Positions 48,296 to 56,162 of a stretch of 64,000 nt of DNA are shown here, piece by piece. This stretch comes from Benzoatithermus flavus (GTDB lineage: Bacteria > Pseudomonadota > Alphaproteobacteria > Geminicoccales > Geminicoccaceae), in assembly GCF_037908215.1 (NCBI RefSeq), contig NZ_JBBLZC010000020.1, positions 31,632 through 95,631 on the forward strand. The letters run 5' to 3'. The notes beneath the pieces were generated by a model that saw only the letters and a program-made list of their open reading frames with translations, ran no database searches and was not told the DNA's origin. Each line of letters starts with the position of its first letter. Within the stretch, counting starts at the first letter, position 1. Both the position numbers and the translations under genes were made by a program.

Positions 48296-48633
48296 CCGAC
48301 ATCACGAAGCTGCCGAGCCCTCGGCCCGCAGCACCCCAGAAGCCGGCCGACCCGCGCATCGCCGCCAAGGCGCGCGAGCTCGAGGGCGTGCTGCTGGGCC
48401 AGTTCGTCCAGCTCATGTTCCAGGGCATTCACGACGGCGGCACGCTGGGCGGCGGCAGCGCGGAAGGCCAGTGGCAGGACCTCCTGGCGCAGGAATACGG
48501 CAAGGCCATCGCCAACAACGGCGGGATCGGGCTCGCCGTCCAGATCGAGCGCGAGCTTCAGGCCGCGACGGCGAACGGCCAGCCTCGTCTCCCGGCGACA
48601 TCCCAAGGAAGTGGAACGAAGCATGACGACTGA
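48292..48633 (+). CDS. flgJ: FlgJ-type rod-binding protein without muramidase domain
   Basis: The 113-aa protein matches only the N-terminal rod-scaffold part of FlgJ: KARELEGVLLGQFVQLMFQG, then GTLGGGSAEGQWQDLLAQEY and GKAIANNGGIGLAVQIEREL. Alphaproteobacterial FlgJ proteins commonly lack the C-terminal glycosidase, and a separate SltF-like transglycosylase gene lies 467 bases downstream. It overlaps flgI by 4 bases and the FlgN-like gene by 11 bases. Confidence 0.9.
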   Translation: MTDITKLPSPRPAAPQKPADPRIAAKARELEGVLLGQFVQLMFQGIHDGGTLGGGSAEGQWQDLLAQEYGKAIANNGGIGLAVQIERELQAATANGQPRLPATSQGSGTKHDD

Positions 48634-49087
48634 GCCGAACGACACCAGCGCTGCAGCGCTCCATCCGCTCCTCGCCCGGCTCGATGCGCTCGAGGCCGAC
48701 ATGGCACGGCTCGTCGAGGTGCTCGACCGGGAGACGGCAGCAGCCCTTGCGGGCCGCAGCGCCGAGCTCGAGGCCTGCTACGAGAAGAAGCTGGCACTGG
48801 GCATGGCGCTCGAAGCGCAGAACGAGGCACTCCGGGCGGCGGTCGCGGACATGCCGGGCGACGTGCTCGCGGCGATCCTGACGCCGGAGCGGCAGCAGCA
48901 GGCAGCGGCCGCGAACGCGACCTTGCGCGCGGCGCTCGCACGCAACGAGGCGGGCTTGCGGGCCGCGACCGAGGCGGTGCGGCGGATCTTCGAGAGCGCT
49001 GCCAGGCTGCTCGCAGCCGAGGACCTGGGCTACGGACCGGCGCGCCTGCCCGGCGAGGGCCATCTGTTCCAGCCGCGATCGGTCTGA
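48623..49087 (+). CDS. flgN: FlgN-like export chaperone for FlgK/FlgL
   Basis: FlgN proteins hold FlgK and FlgL before export. The start at 48623 (MTTEPNDTSAAAL, GGAACGAA upstream) gives 154 aa; a GTG at 48611 is also possible. The chain is helical, with LARLDALEADMARLVEVLDR then ETAAALAGRSAELEACYEKK, the usual FlgN heptad pattern. The C-terminal third has RAALARNEAGLRAATEAVRR. The family is loosely conserved, so the call also uses position after flgI-flgJ. It is convergent with sltF, 12 bases away. Confidence 0.7.
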   Translation: MTTEPNDTSAAALHPLLARLDALEADMARLVEVLDRETAAALAGRSAELEACYEKKLALGMALEAQNEALRAAVADMPGDVLAAILTPERQQQAAAANATLRAALARNEAGLRAATEAVRRIFESAARLLAAEDLGYGPARLPGEGHLFQPRSV

Positions 49088-49099
49088 GGCCGGACCGGC

Positions 49100-49996
49100 T
49101 CAGCGCTGCTGCTGCAGCAGGAGGCCCTTGCGCCGCTCGGGTCTCGCGGGCGGCTCGACGATCCGGGGCGGCGGCGAGAAGCGCTTGATGTAGGAAGGGG
49201 CCGCGGGCCGCTTGGGCGCAGGCGGCCCGCCGGCATCCGCCGTCGCCGGCGCGGCGGCCGTGTCGAAAGGCGGGCGGACAGCCATGTCGAGCACGGGCCG
49301 TGCTTCGTCTTTGGGACCGATCGCGGCCCCGAACGGCGTTGCCCAGTAGGCGACGAGCTCGAGGCCGAACGGATCGTTCGGATTGGCTGGACGGGCCGCC
49401 GGCAGCGGTGCGGCAGCGCTGCCGCTGCCGAGCGAGGCCAGCACGATCGGATCCGCGAGATCCTGCCAGTAGCGGCCGACCTGGGCGCGATAGGGTCCGG
49501 CATGCTCCTCGAGCGCGCTGTGGTAGAGGCCCACGGCCCGCATCCAGCCGGCCATCCCCGGCTCGGCGGCAGCACCACGCAGCTCGCGCAGGAAGCGCGC
49601 GGCGTAAGCCACGTTCCGGGCCGGGTCGAACGCTTCCTCGAGATTGGCGAAGGCGCCGGGATGCCAGCGCAGGTTGATCTGCATGCAGCCCACGTCCATG
49701 GACTGCCGCCCGAGCGCCTGCTGCCGGCGCACGAACTCGATGGCCTCGGCCTTGCTCGCGAAGAAGTGGCCCTCGCCGGCGATGTTGACGGTCCAGGGCC
49801 AGATCGTGGCACCACCCTCGACCCGCCGGCCGGCCTCGGTGAAGCCGATCGCCATGAGCATGCCGGGCGGCAGGCCGGCATCGGCCGCCAGAATCGCGCG
49901 TGTGCAGGCCGACGGGACGACGGCGGGCGCCGCTGCGGCCGCGGCCGGCAGGAGCGCCAGAACCGCCGCGGCGAGGGCAGCGGCACGCGACGTCAT
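49100..49996 (-). CDS. sltF: SltF-like flagellar lytic transglycosylase
   Basis: This secreted SLT-domain protein (298 aa) probably opens the peptidoglycan so the rod can pass. The signal segment is AAALAAAVLALLPAAAAAAP. The catalytic Glu54 is in MLMAIGFTEAGRR. Other lysozyme-fold markers are IWPWTVNIAGEGHFF, MDVGCMQINLRWHPGAFANL, EEAFDPARNVAYAARFLREL and AVGLYHSA. The C-terminal 100 residues are Pro-rich with a basic end. In Rhodobacter sphaeroides the flagellar enzyme SltF works with a single-domain FlgJ, and the same split is seen here. It begins 6 bases after the DUF1217 gene. Confidence 0.85.
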   Translation of the reverse strand: MTSRAAALAAAVLALLPAAAAAAPAVVPSACTRAILAADAGLPPGMLMAIGFTEAGRRVEGGATIWPWTVNIAGEGHFFASKAEAIEFVRRQQALGRQSMDVGCMQINLRWHPGAFANLEEAFDPARNVAYAARFLRELRGAAAEPGMAGWMRAVGLYHSALEEHAGPYRAQVGRYWQDLADPIVLASLGSGSAAAPLPAARPANPNDPFGLELVAYWATPFGAAIGPKDEARPVLDMAVRPPFDTAAAPATADAGGPPAPKRPAAPSYIKRFSPPPRIVEPPARPERRKGLLLQQQR

Positions 49997-50002
49997 CGGC
50001 TT

Positions 50003-51601
50003 TCAGCGCGACTGCAGCTGCAGGAGAAGATCGATGCCGATGGAGCCGCCGTCGGCGGTGCCGCCCGAGAACAAGGCGAGCGCTGCGGAAGCCGCGGAGG
50101 GACCGGCCGACGTGGCGCCGGCGGACTGGGTGAAGAAGCGGCGGGTCAGCTTGTCGAGGTAGACGGCATCGCCGAGCTTGTCCATCGCGACCTTGCGCTT
50201 CACCGTGTCGGCGAGACGGTCGATGTCCTGCGAGGTGGCCACCGGCAGGCCCACCGCCGGAAACACGAACTGGCGCAGAGCCATGTCGCCCGTGATCTGA
50301 TAGGGAGAGGTCACCTTGGGCAGGACACGCTGCGCGTAGAGCGCATGGCGCATGGTGATGTCGACCTCGCCGATCGCCCGCTCGAACTGGACACGCACAT
50401 AGCGCTTGACGACGTCGTCGACGAAGCTCTTGTCGCTCGTGGCCGGCAGGCTCGAGCGGCCGATGAAGGACAGGCCCTCGGCCATGTCCTTGAAACGCTT
50501 GTCCTGCGCCGCGGGCGAGGTGCGGCTGGTGGCGGGCTCGTTCAGCGTCCGCAGCACGAGATCGACGTTCTTCTTGTAAGCCTCGAGTCCGTAGGCGCGG
50601 AGCACGAAATTGTAGGCGCGCGGCTTCGCCACGAGGCCGGCGCTGCTCGTGACGTCGGCGATCTCCGTGCGGAACTCCTCGACCGCCGCCTTCACGTCGC
50701 TGCGCTGGGCATAAGCGTCGAGATCGGCCTTGAGCCGGTCCGAGACCGGCTCGCTCACCTGCCGTCCGGTCTCGAGGCTGAAGCTCGCCTCGATCCAGCG
50801 ATTCACCACCTCGTCGATCCGCGCGGCGATGCCGTCCGAGCGCAGCTTGCGGCCGGCGCGGGCATCGGCGAAGAAGCCCGCGAACCTATCCCAGCGCGTG
50901 TCGCCCAAGGACTTGCGCACGCTCTCGTCGTCGAGCACGCGCTGGATGAAATCGGCCCCGTAGTCGGTCCTGTCGGTGAAGCCCGCGGCCTTGCGGGCGA
51001 AGGCCACGAGGCGCGCGTCCTTCGCCACCTCCTGCGTGCTCGCGACCGAAGTGATCGCGGTCTTGAAGTAGGCGATCTCGGCGGCGACGGCGGGCTCCTT
51101 CGCGAGCGCTGCGAGCTCCTCGTCCTGCTGGTCGGTCGTGATCGTCGGCAGCCTGGTGTCGTGCCGGGCCTCGTACTCGGCGCGGAGATAGGCCCGGACG
51201 ACCTTGTCGATCTTCTTCTGGTCGTCGCTGGTACCGCCCGCGAAGGCGAAGTCGCGCGTGATGGCGCGGTACCTATCGTCGCTCATCCGGTTCGCGGGCG
51301 AGCGGGAATCCGAAAGATCCGACGCCAGCACGCGCTTCATGAGCCCTTGCGCGTTCTCCTGACCCTCGAGATCGTAGGCCGTGATCGCGAACTCGTAGAG
51401 GCGCTGGTCCTTCACGAGATCGTCGGCCGTGCGCACGGAGCCGATCCTGTCGCGGAAATACGCGATCTCGCGCGCGATCACGGGCTCCTTCGCGAACTTC
51501 TCGAGCCGCTGGTCGAGGTTGCGCGTCAAGACCCTCCAGGCACCGAGACCCGTGAGGCCGGTCGCGATCATCGGCGAGGAGGCCTGGGGCCGGACGAGCA
51601 T
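50003..51601 (-). CDS. DUF1217-type flagellar protein with internal repeats
   Basis: This 532-aa protein matches the pattern I know as DUF1217, a family found beside flagellar genes in alphaproteobacteria. It contains three related units with a common frame, e.g. FAKEPVIAREIAYFRDRIGS (36-55), LAKEPAVAAEIAYFKTAITS (about 167-186) and YAQRSDVKAAVEEFRTEIAD (third). Each is followed by a YxFxxxAYGLE-like stretch (YEFAITAYDLEG; YNFVLRAYGLEA). The C-terminus has a Ser/Ala/Gly linker and ends IGIDLLLQLQSR, like a flagellar export or rod-type helix. It lies 33 bases after flbT. The function is unknown to me. Confidence 0.75.
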   Translation of the reverse strand: MLVRPQASSPMIATGLTGLGAWRVLTRNLDQRLEKFAKEPVIAREIAYFRDRIGSVRTADDLVKDQRLYEFAITAYDLEGQENAQGLMKRVLASDLSDSRSPANRMSDDRYRAITRDFAFAGGTSDDQKKIDKVVRAYLRAEYEARHDTRLPTITTDQQDEELAALAKEPAVAAEIAYFKTAITSVASTQEVAKDARLVAFARKAAGFTDRTDYGADFIQRVLDDESVRKSLGDTRWDRFAGFFADARAGRKLRSDGIAARIDEVVNRWIEASFSLETGRQVSEPVSDRLKADLDAYAQRSDVKAAVEEFRTEIADVTSSAGLVAKPRAYNFVLRAYGLEAYKKNVDLVLRTLNEPATSRTSPAAQDKRFKDMAEGLSFIGRSSLPATSDKSFVDDVVKRYVRVQFERAIGEVDITMRHALYAQRVLPKVTSPYQITGDMALRQFVFPAVGLPVATSQDIDRLADTVKRKVAMDKLGDAVYLDKLTRRFFTQSAGATSAGPSAASAALALFSGGTADGGSIGIDLLLQLQSR

Positions 51602-51634
51602 GGAATGCCTCCCCTCAGCGGACCGTGAACCGGC

Positions 51635-52090
51635 TCAGGCCGCGTTGGCGGCCAGCCGCTGGTAGGCGTGGCGCTCCTCCTCGCGGGCGGCGCGCAGCCT
51701 CGCGGCGGCGAACAGCATGTCCTCGTACTTGAGGACGGCGCGGAGCAGGGCGAGCCCGCGATAGTAGCGGCCCTCGGCCACCTCGACACGAACCTTGGCC
51801 AGCCGGTTCAGGATCTCGGGGTTGATGAACGCCTGCTCGAGCTGGCCGACGAGCTCCTCGAACCGGGTCTTGTAGAGGTCCCGACCTTCGGGATCGACGA
51901 TCATCATCTGCACCTGGAAGTAGACGCGCCGGGTCGGCGTCGTCGCGTCCTCCTGCTGCAGGAGATCACTGCCGCGCAGGCAGTTGATGTGGTTGTGGAT
52001 GACGAGCTCGCCGTGACGCTGGCCGATCTCGAGCACGGCACCGTTGACGAGGAGCTTCTCGCCGCGGCGCAGCTTCAGATGAAGGGGCAT
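51635..52090 (-). CDS. flbT: FlbT, flagellin mRNA regulator
   Basis: FlbT binds the 5' leader of flagellin mRNA and represses or tunes its translation in alphaproteobacteria. The start at 52090 (MPLHLKLRRGEKLLVNGAVL, with GGAGG upstream) gives 151 aa. Family stretches are IHNHINCLRGSDLLQQEDAT, RVYFQVQMMIVDPEGRDLYK and VEVAEGRYYRGLALLRAVLK, then YEDMLFA. It is 22 bases after flaF. Flagellin is not encoded in the window, so it must act on a gene elsewhere. Confidence 0.95.
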   Translation of the reverse strand: MPLHLKLRRGEKLLVNGAVLEIGQRHGELVIHNHINCLRGSDLLQQEDATTPTRRVYFQVQMMIVDPEGRDLYKTRFEELVGQLEQAFINPEILNRLAKVRVEVAEGRYYRGLALLRAVLKYEDMLFAAARLRAAREEERHAYQRLAANAA

Positions 52091-52112
52091 CCCTTGACCT
52101 CCCAAAGGCCGC

Positions 52113-52451
52113 TCAGGCGAGGCCGGCGGCGATGTTACGGTTGATCTCGACGATCGTGGCGACCGTCCGACGGTCGCCGGCGAGGATCTCGCTGCACGAA
52201 CGATCGATGAAGCCGGCGATCCCGAGCAGGTTCGCCTTGAGCTGGTCCGGGAGCGCGTTGCCCTCGTGCACGAGATCGACGGCGAACGTGGTCCAGAGCT
52301 GCCGCACCCGGAACACGGCATCGGCGAGCGCTACCGGGTCGCCCGCTGCGTCGGCGGCCTCGAGGCGTCGAGCCACGTCGCGGAGCAACCGTGCCTCGGT
52401 CTCACGCGGCGTCTCGCACTGCTCGATCACGGCAGCATAGGGATTGGTCAT
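52113..52451 (-). CDS. flaF: FlaF, flagellin synthesis/secretion regulator
   Basis: FlaF acts with FlbT in flagellin control and export. The start at 52451 (MTNPYAAVIEQCETPRETEA) gives 112 aa; a TTG six bases earlier is possible. The family features are TPRETEARLLRDVARRLEAA, WTTFAVDLVHEGNALPDQLK and NLLGIAGFIDRSC. The end TVATIVEINRNIAAGLA is typical. It heads the minus-strand flaF-flbT-DUF1217-sltF block and is divergent from flgF. Confidence 0.93.
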   Translation of the reverse strand: MTNPYAAVIEQCETPRETEARLLRDVARRLEAADAAGDPVALADAVFRVRQLWTTFAVDLVHEGNALPDQLKANLLGIAGFIDRSCSEILAGDRRTVATIVEINRNIAAGLA

Positions 52452-52690
52452 CGGCAACGGTCCCTTTCCAGGGCCTCATTGAAATTCGTGAGACCGTTAT
52501 CTGCAGGTCTTTGCTCAAGTTCAATGGAAAACGAATTGCCGCAGCGTCGCACGCCCCAAACTCCTTGACGGAGCCCTCTTCATATCCGATTCCTATACGA
52601 GAGAAAAGGACATGGCGCATCGGACTCGACGGCAGAAGCCCGACACCGAATCCTCCATAGGCGACCGTCAGCGACGAAAATCCCCGCTCC
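52452..52690. promoter_or_regulatory. Divergent flaF/flgF control region
   Basis: The 239-base gap is less GC-rich near 52480-52620. CGACACCGAATCCTCC at 52641-52656 lies 35-50 bases before the flgF start; fliF has the related CGACATTGAATCCC at a similar distance. CCGATTCC at 52587-52594 is a further half-site. A small reading frame could start at 52612 but it runs through flgF in another frame and is not credible. Confidence 0.35.
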
Positions 52691-53398
52691 ATGGAAAGCA
52701 GCATCAGCTTGGCGCTGGCCGCCCAGGTAGCGCTACGACGGCGCATGGACGTCGTGGCGAACAATATCGCCAATGCGAACACGACCGGCTTCAAGCTCGA
52801 GGCGCAGATCGTGCAGCGTCTCGACCAGCCGGTGGGCGACACCGATGTCGCCTACCCACTCGACCGCGGCAGCTACACCGATCTCCGCCCCGGCCCGATC
52901 ACGGTCACCGGCAATCCGCTCGATGTCGCCGTGGTCGGCGACGCGCTGCTCGCGGTGCAGACCCCGCAAGGCTCGCGGCTCACGCGCGACGGCAGGATGA
53001 CGCGCGCGGCCGACGGCACGCTCGCCGATCTGTCCGGCCATGCCGTCACCGCTGCCGGCGGAGGCACGATCCAGATTCCGGAGCAGGCACGGGAGATCAC
53101 GATCGCGAGCGATGGGACGGTGACGGCCGACGGCGAGGAGGTCGGTCAGATCGGTCTGTTCGCCATTCCTTCGGACCTGCAGCGCGAGGCCGACGGCCTG
53201 TTCTCCGGCAGCGGCGCCCCGGTGCCGGCCACGGATGCGACCCTGCAGCAGGGAGCCCTCGAGCAGGCGAACGTCCAGCCCATCACGGAGCTCGTCGACA
53301 TGATGGAAGTGCAGCGCGGCTACGAGCGGGTGCAGCGCCTCCTCGACGGCGAGGACGAGCGCATCAGGAAGCTCGTCGAGCGCGCCGTCCGCGTCTGA
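52691..53398 (+). CDS. flgF: FlgF, proximal rod protein
   Basis: FlgF is a rod subunit between FlgB/C and FlgG. It is 235 aa. The rod motif is RRMDVVANNIANANTTGFKL. The middle has PGPITVTGNPLDVAVVGDAL, with TRDGRMTRAADGTL, as in all FlgF/FlgG. The C-terminal part is QGALEQANVQPITELVDMME then VQRGYERVQRLL. It heads the plus-strand flgF-flgG-flgA-flgH block; flgG follows 34 bases later. Confidence 0.95.
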   Translation: MESSISLALAAQVALRRRMDVVANNIANANTTGFKLEAQIVQRLDQPVGDTDVAYPLDRGSYTDLRPGPITVTGNPLDVAVVGDALLAVQTPQGSRLTRDGRMTRAADGTLADLSGHAVTAAGGGTIQIPEQAREITIASDGTVTADGEEVGQIGLFAIPSDLQREADGLFSGSGAPVPATDATLQQGALEQANVQPITELVDMMEVQRGYERVQRLLDGEDERIRKLVERAVRV

Positions 53399-53432
53399 CC
53401 CGAGGCCCCCCTTCACATCTTCGAGGAAACCC

Positions 53433-54227
53433 ATGCGCGCCCTCAACACCGCCGCGACCGGCATGCTGGCCCAGCAGACCAACGTCGAGGTGATCGCCGA
53501 CAACATCGCCAACATGAACACGACCGCGTACAAACGTGCGCGGGCCGAGTTCCAGGACCTGCTCTACCAGTCCGAGCAGCGGGTCGGCGGCGCCACCCGC
53601 AACACCGAGACCCTGAGCCCGGCGGGCGTGCAGATCGGGCTCGGCGTGCGCACGGCCGGGATCTCGCGCATCTACACCCAGGGCTCGCTCGTCAAGACCG
53701 ACAACCAGCTCGACCTCGCCATCCAGGGTCGCGGCTTCTTCGTCGTGAACATCCCGGGCCAGGACCAGCCCGCCTATACCCGCGACGGCAACTTCTCGCG
53801 GTCGGCCACGGGCGAGATCGTGACCGCGCAGGGCTACACCGTCTCGCCCGGCATCGTGATCCCGGACAACGCGACCGATGTCACCATCTCGCAGAACGGC
53901 GAGGTCTATGCCTTCATCGGCAACGAGAGCCAGCCGCAGCTCCTGGGCCAGCTCGACATGGCCCTCTTCGTCAACGAGAACGGCCTGCGCCAGGCCGGCG
54001 GCAATCTCGCCTACCCCACCGAGGCCTCGGGCGAGCCGGTGATGGGCACCCCGGGCAACACGGAGGCCGGCTTCGGCACGGTGCTGCAGGGCTACAGCGA
54101 GAGCTCGAACGTCAACGTGATCGAGGAGATCACGAGCCTGATCACCGCCCAGCGCGGCTACGAGATGAACTCGAAGGTGATCCAGGCGGCGGACGAGATG
54201 CTGGGCACCATGAGCAACATGCGGTGA
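53433..54227 (+). CDS. flgG: FlgG, distal rod protein
   Basis: FlgG forms the distal rod through the P and L rings. It is 264 aa, the usual length. Conserved parts are MRALNTAATGMLAQQTNVEV, NIANMNTTAYKRARAEFQDL, the FlgG-specific LYQSEQRVGGATRNTETLSP, then DLAIQGRGFFVVNIPGQDQP and the C-terminal SNVNVIEEITSLITAQRGYE. It overlaps the GTG start of flgA. Confidence 0.97.
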   Translation: MRALNTAATGMLAQQTNVEVIADNIANMNTTAYKRARAEFQDLLYQSEQRVGGATRNTETLSPAGVQIGLGVRTAGISRIYTQGSLVKTDNQLDLAIQGRGFFVVNIPGQDQPAYTRDGNFSRSATGEIVTAQGYTVSPGIVIPDNATDVTISQNGEVYAFIGNESQPQLLGQLDMALFVNENGLRQAGGNLAYPTEASGEPVMGTPGNTEAGFGTVLQGYSESSNVNVIEEITSLITAQRGYEMNSKVIQAADEMLGTMSNMR

Positions 54228-54901
54228 GCCCCGTGCACCGTCTCCGACTTCCGGCATGGCCGCTGCTGGCGCTGGCCGCGATTCTCGGGTCGACGATGGC
54301 CCGAGCCGAGCCGCTCTCGTCGGTCGAGAGGCGCCTCGAAGCGCTCGTCGGCATCGGCGCCGGACAGGGGCGCTATATCGTGGACTGGACCGAGGCGGTC
54401 CCGGCCGACAGCGAGGTCGCCGATCTGCGCTGGAACCCGCGCGAGCGCACCGTCACGGCGAGCATCAAGGACGGCAGCGGGCGGGAGGTGACCGGCCGCG
54501 TGCGGCTTCTCGCCGAGGTGCCCACTCCCATCCGGCCGATCCCGCAGGGCGCTCTCGTGACGGCGGCCGATCTCGGCATCATGGATCTCGACCTGCTCAC
54601 GGCGCACCGCGAGACCGTGACCGACGAGGCGCAGGTCGAGGGCCACGCAGCGCGCCGCCGGCTCGATCCCGGCCGGCCGATCCTCGCCCGCGACCTCAAG
54701 CTCGTGCCCGCGGTCGAGCGCGGCCAGCTCGTCACCATCGTGGCCGGAACCGAGCGCGTGACGGTGCGCGCGAAGGCCAAGGCGCTCGATGCCGGCGAGA
54801 TCGGGCAGTCGGTGCGGGTGCAGAACGTGGACAGCCGCATGGTCACGAGCGGCATCGTCGTGGAGCGAGGCCTGGTCGACGTGAGCGGAGGCCGGTCATG
54901 A
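54224..54901 (+). CDS. flgA: FlgA, P-ring assembly chaperone
   Basis: FlgA is a periplasmic chaperone for P-ring (FlgI) assembly. The start is the GTG at 54224 overlapping the flgG stop, giving 225 aa. A signal segment (LPAWPLLALAAILGSTMARA) is followed by a weakly conserved region and the SAF-type domain: IRPIPQGALVTAADLGIMDL, RRRLDPGRPILARDL, then RGQLVTIVAGTERVTVRAKA and GEIGQSVRVQNVDSRM. These are the FlgA hallmarks. It overlaps flgH (ATGA). Confidence 0.94.
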   Translation: MSPVHRLRLPAWPLLALAAILGSTMARAEPLSSVERRLEALVGIGAGQGRYIVDWTEAVPADSEVADLRWNPRERTVTASIKDGSGREVTGRVRLLAEVPTPIRPIPQGALVTAADLGIMDLDLLTAHRETVTDEAQVEGHAARRRLDPGRPILARDLKLVPAVERGQLVTIVAGTERVTVRAKAKALDAGEIGQSVRVQNVDSRMVTSGIVVERGLVDVSGGRS

Positions 54902-55668
54902 GGCGATCCTGCGCAGCCCCGCTCCTGGGGCTCGTGCTCCTCGCGGCGGCCGGCTGCGACCGGCTCGACCATCTGGGCAAGCCCCCCACCCTCACACCCG
55001 TGGGAGCATCGGAGGAGACCAGCCGCCTCGCCGCGGCCGATGTCGTGCGCCGTCTACCCACCCCTTCTCCACCGCCGGCCCTGCCCACGCAGCCGGGCTC
55101 GCTCTGGCAGATGGGCTCGCAGAACTTCTTCAACGACAACCGCGCGTCGCGGGTCGGCGATATCCTCACCGTGCTCATCAACATGAACGAGCAGGCGCAG
55201 TTCAAGAATCAGACCAGCCGGGACCGGAACAGCAGCGAGTCGATGGGTGCGTCGAGCTTCTTCGGCCTGGAGAAGCGCCTCGCCAAGGTCCTGCCCAACG
55301 GCGGCAGCAACGGCACGCCCGTCGACCCGAGCAGCCTCGTCGACCTCAGCTCCGGCACCTCGAGCAAGGGCACCGGCAGCGCGCAGCGCTCCGAGCAGGT
55401 CCAGGTGAAGATGGCCGCCATCATCGCCGCGATCCTGCCCAACGGCAACTTCGTCATCAACGGCAGCCAGCAGGTCCGCGTGAACTACGAGCTGCGCGAG
55501 CTCCAGATCGCGGGCGTCGTCCGGCCGCAGGACATCACGGCCGAGAACACGGTGACCTACGACAAGATCGCCGAGGCACGCATCGCCTATGGCGGGCGCG
55601 GCCAGCTCACCGACGTTCAGCAGCCGCGCTACGGGCAGCAGGTGCTGGACATGGTGCTGCCATTCTGA
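54898..55668 (+). CDS. flgH: FlgH, L-ring lipoprotein
   Basis: FlgH forms the L ring in the outer membrane. The start at 54898 overlaps flgA and gives 256 aa. The lipobox LLAAAGC puts the lipidated Cys at residue 20. Conserved stretches are GSLWQMGSQNFFNDNRASRV, GDILTVLINMNEQAQFKNQT, the C-terminal LPNGNFVINGSQQVRVNYEL, and ELQIAGVVRPQDITAENTVT, ending QQVLDMVLPF. All hallmarks are present. Confidence 0.96.
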   Translation: MRRSCAAPLLGLVLLAAAGCDRLDHLGKPPTLTPVGASEETSRLAAADVVRRLPTPSPPPALPTQPGSLWQMGSQNFFNDNRASRVGDILTVLINMNEQAQFKNQTSRDRNSSESMGASSFFGLEKRLAKVLPNGGSNGTPVDPSSLVDLSSGTSSKGTGSAQRSEQVQVKMAAIIAAILPNGNFVINGSQQVRVNYELRELQIAGVVRPQDITAENTVTYDKIAEARIAYGGRGQLTDVQQPRYGQQVLDMVLPF

Positions 55669-55719
55669 ACGGTGAACCGACGCCGATCCCTATCTCCCCA
55701 AGCCAGAAGGTGGATCATC

Positions 55720-56157
55720 ATGCGCGCCCATGGCATGCTCGTCGCGGCTATCCTCGCCATGATCCTGGGCCCCGCCGCCCCCGCCTCCGCCAGGACCTCC
55801 GAGGAGGCACCCGCCGAAGGTGAGGCAGCGCAACAAATGCCGGGCTTCCTGCCCGTGAGCGACATCGTGATCCCGGTCGTGAGCCGGGGCCGGTTCGCAG
55901 GCTACGTCATGGTGAAGGCGTCGCTCGAGTTCCCCACGCCCGACATCGCGAAGAGCGCGCAGCCTTGGCTTCCCAAGATCATGGACGCCTGGATCAGGAC
56001 CATGTACGGTCTCGCCCAGCGCGGCCATTTCGAGAACGGCACGGTCGATCCCGAGCTGCTGAAGAAGCAGCTTCTGCAGGCCGCGATCGACACGCTCAAG
56101 GAAGGGGCGCCTACGGACGTGCTGATCACGCAGGCTCTGTTCACGCGCGCGAGCTGA
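55720..56157 (+). CDS. Secreted FliL-like protein after flgH
   Basis: The start at 55720 (MRAHGMLVAAILAMILGPAA, with AAGGTGG upstream) gives a 145-aa protein with a cleavable signal peptide ending near ASA. A GTG at 55672 is less likely. The mature part follows the FliL periplasmic pattern: PVSDIVIPVVSRGRFAGYVM, VKASLEFPTPDIAKSAQPWL, PKIMDAWIRTMYGLAQRG, then LLKKQLLQAAIDTLKEGAPT and DVLITQALFTR. The membrane-anchored FliL of this genome is at 22472-22990, so this would be a second, soluble member. It ends 5 bases before fliI on the other strand. Confidence 0.65.
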   Translation: MRAHGMLVAAILAMILGPAAPASARTSEEAPAEGEAAQQMPGFLPVSDIVIPVVSRGRFAGYVMVKASLEFPTPDIAKSAQPWLPKIMDAWIRTMYGLAQRGHFENGTVDPELLKKQLLQAAIDTLKEGAPTDVLITQALFTRAS

Positions 56158-56162
56158 AATCC

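Noticed and set aside
49085..49102. TGAGGCCGGACCGGCTCA imperfect palindrome between the flgN-like gene and sltF
   Set aside because: It spans both stop codons in a 12-base gap and is broken by an extra base; in this GC-rich DNA such a short imperfect palindrome is not enough for a terminator call.
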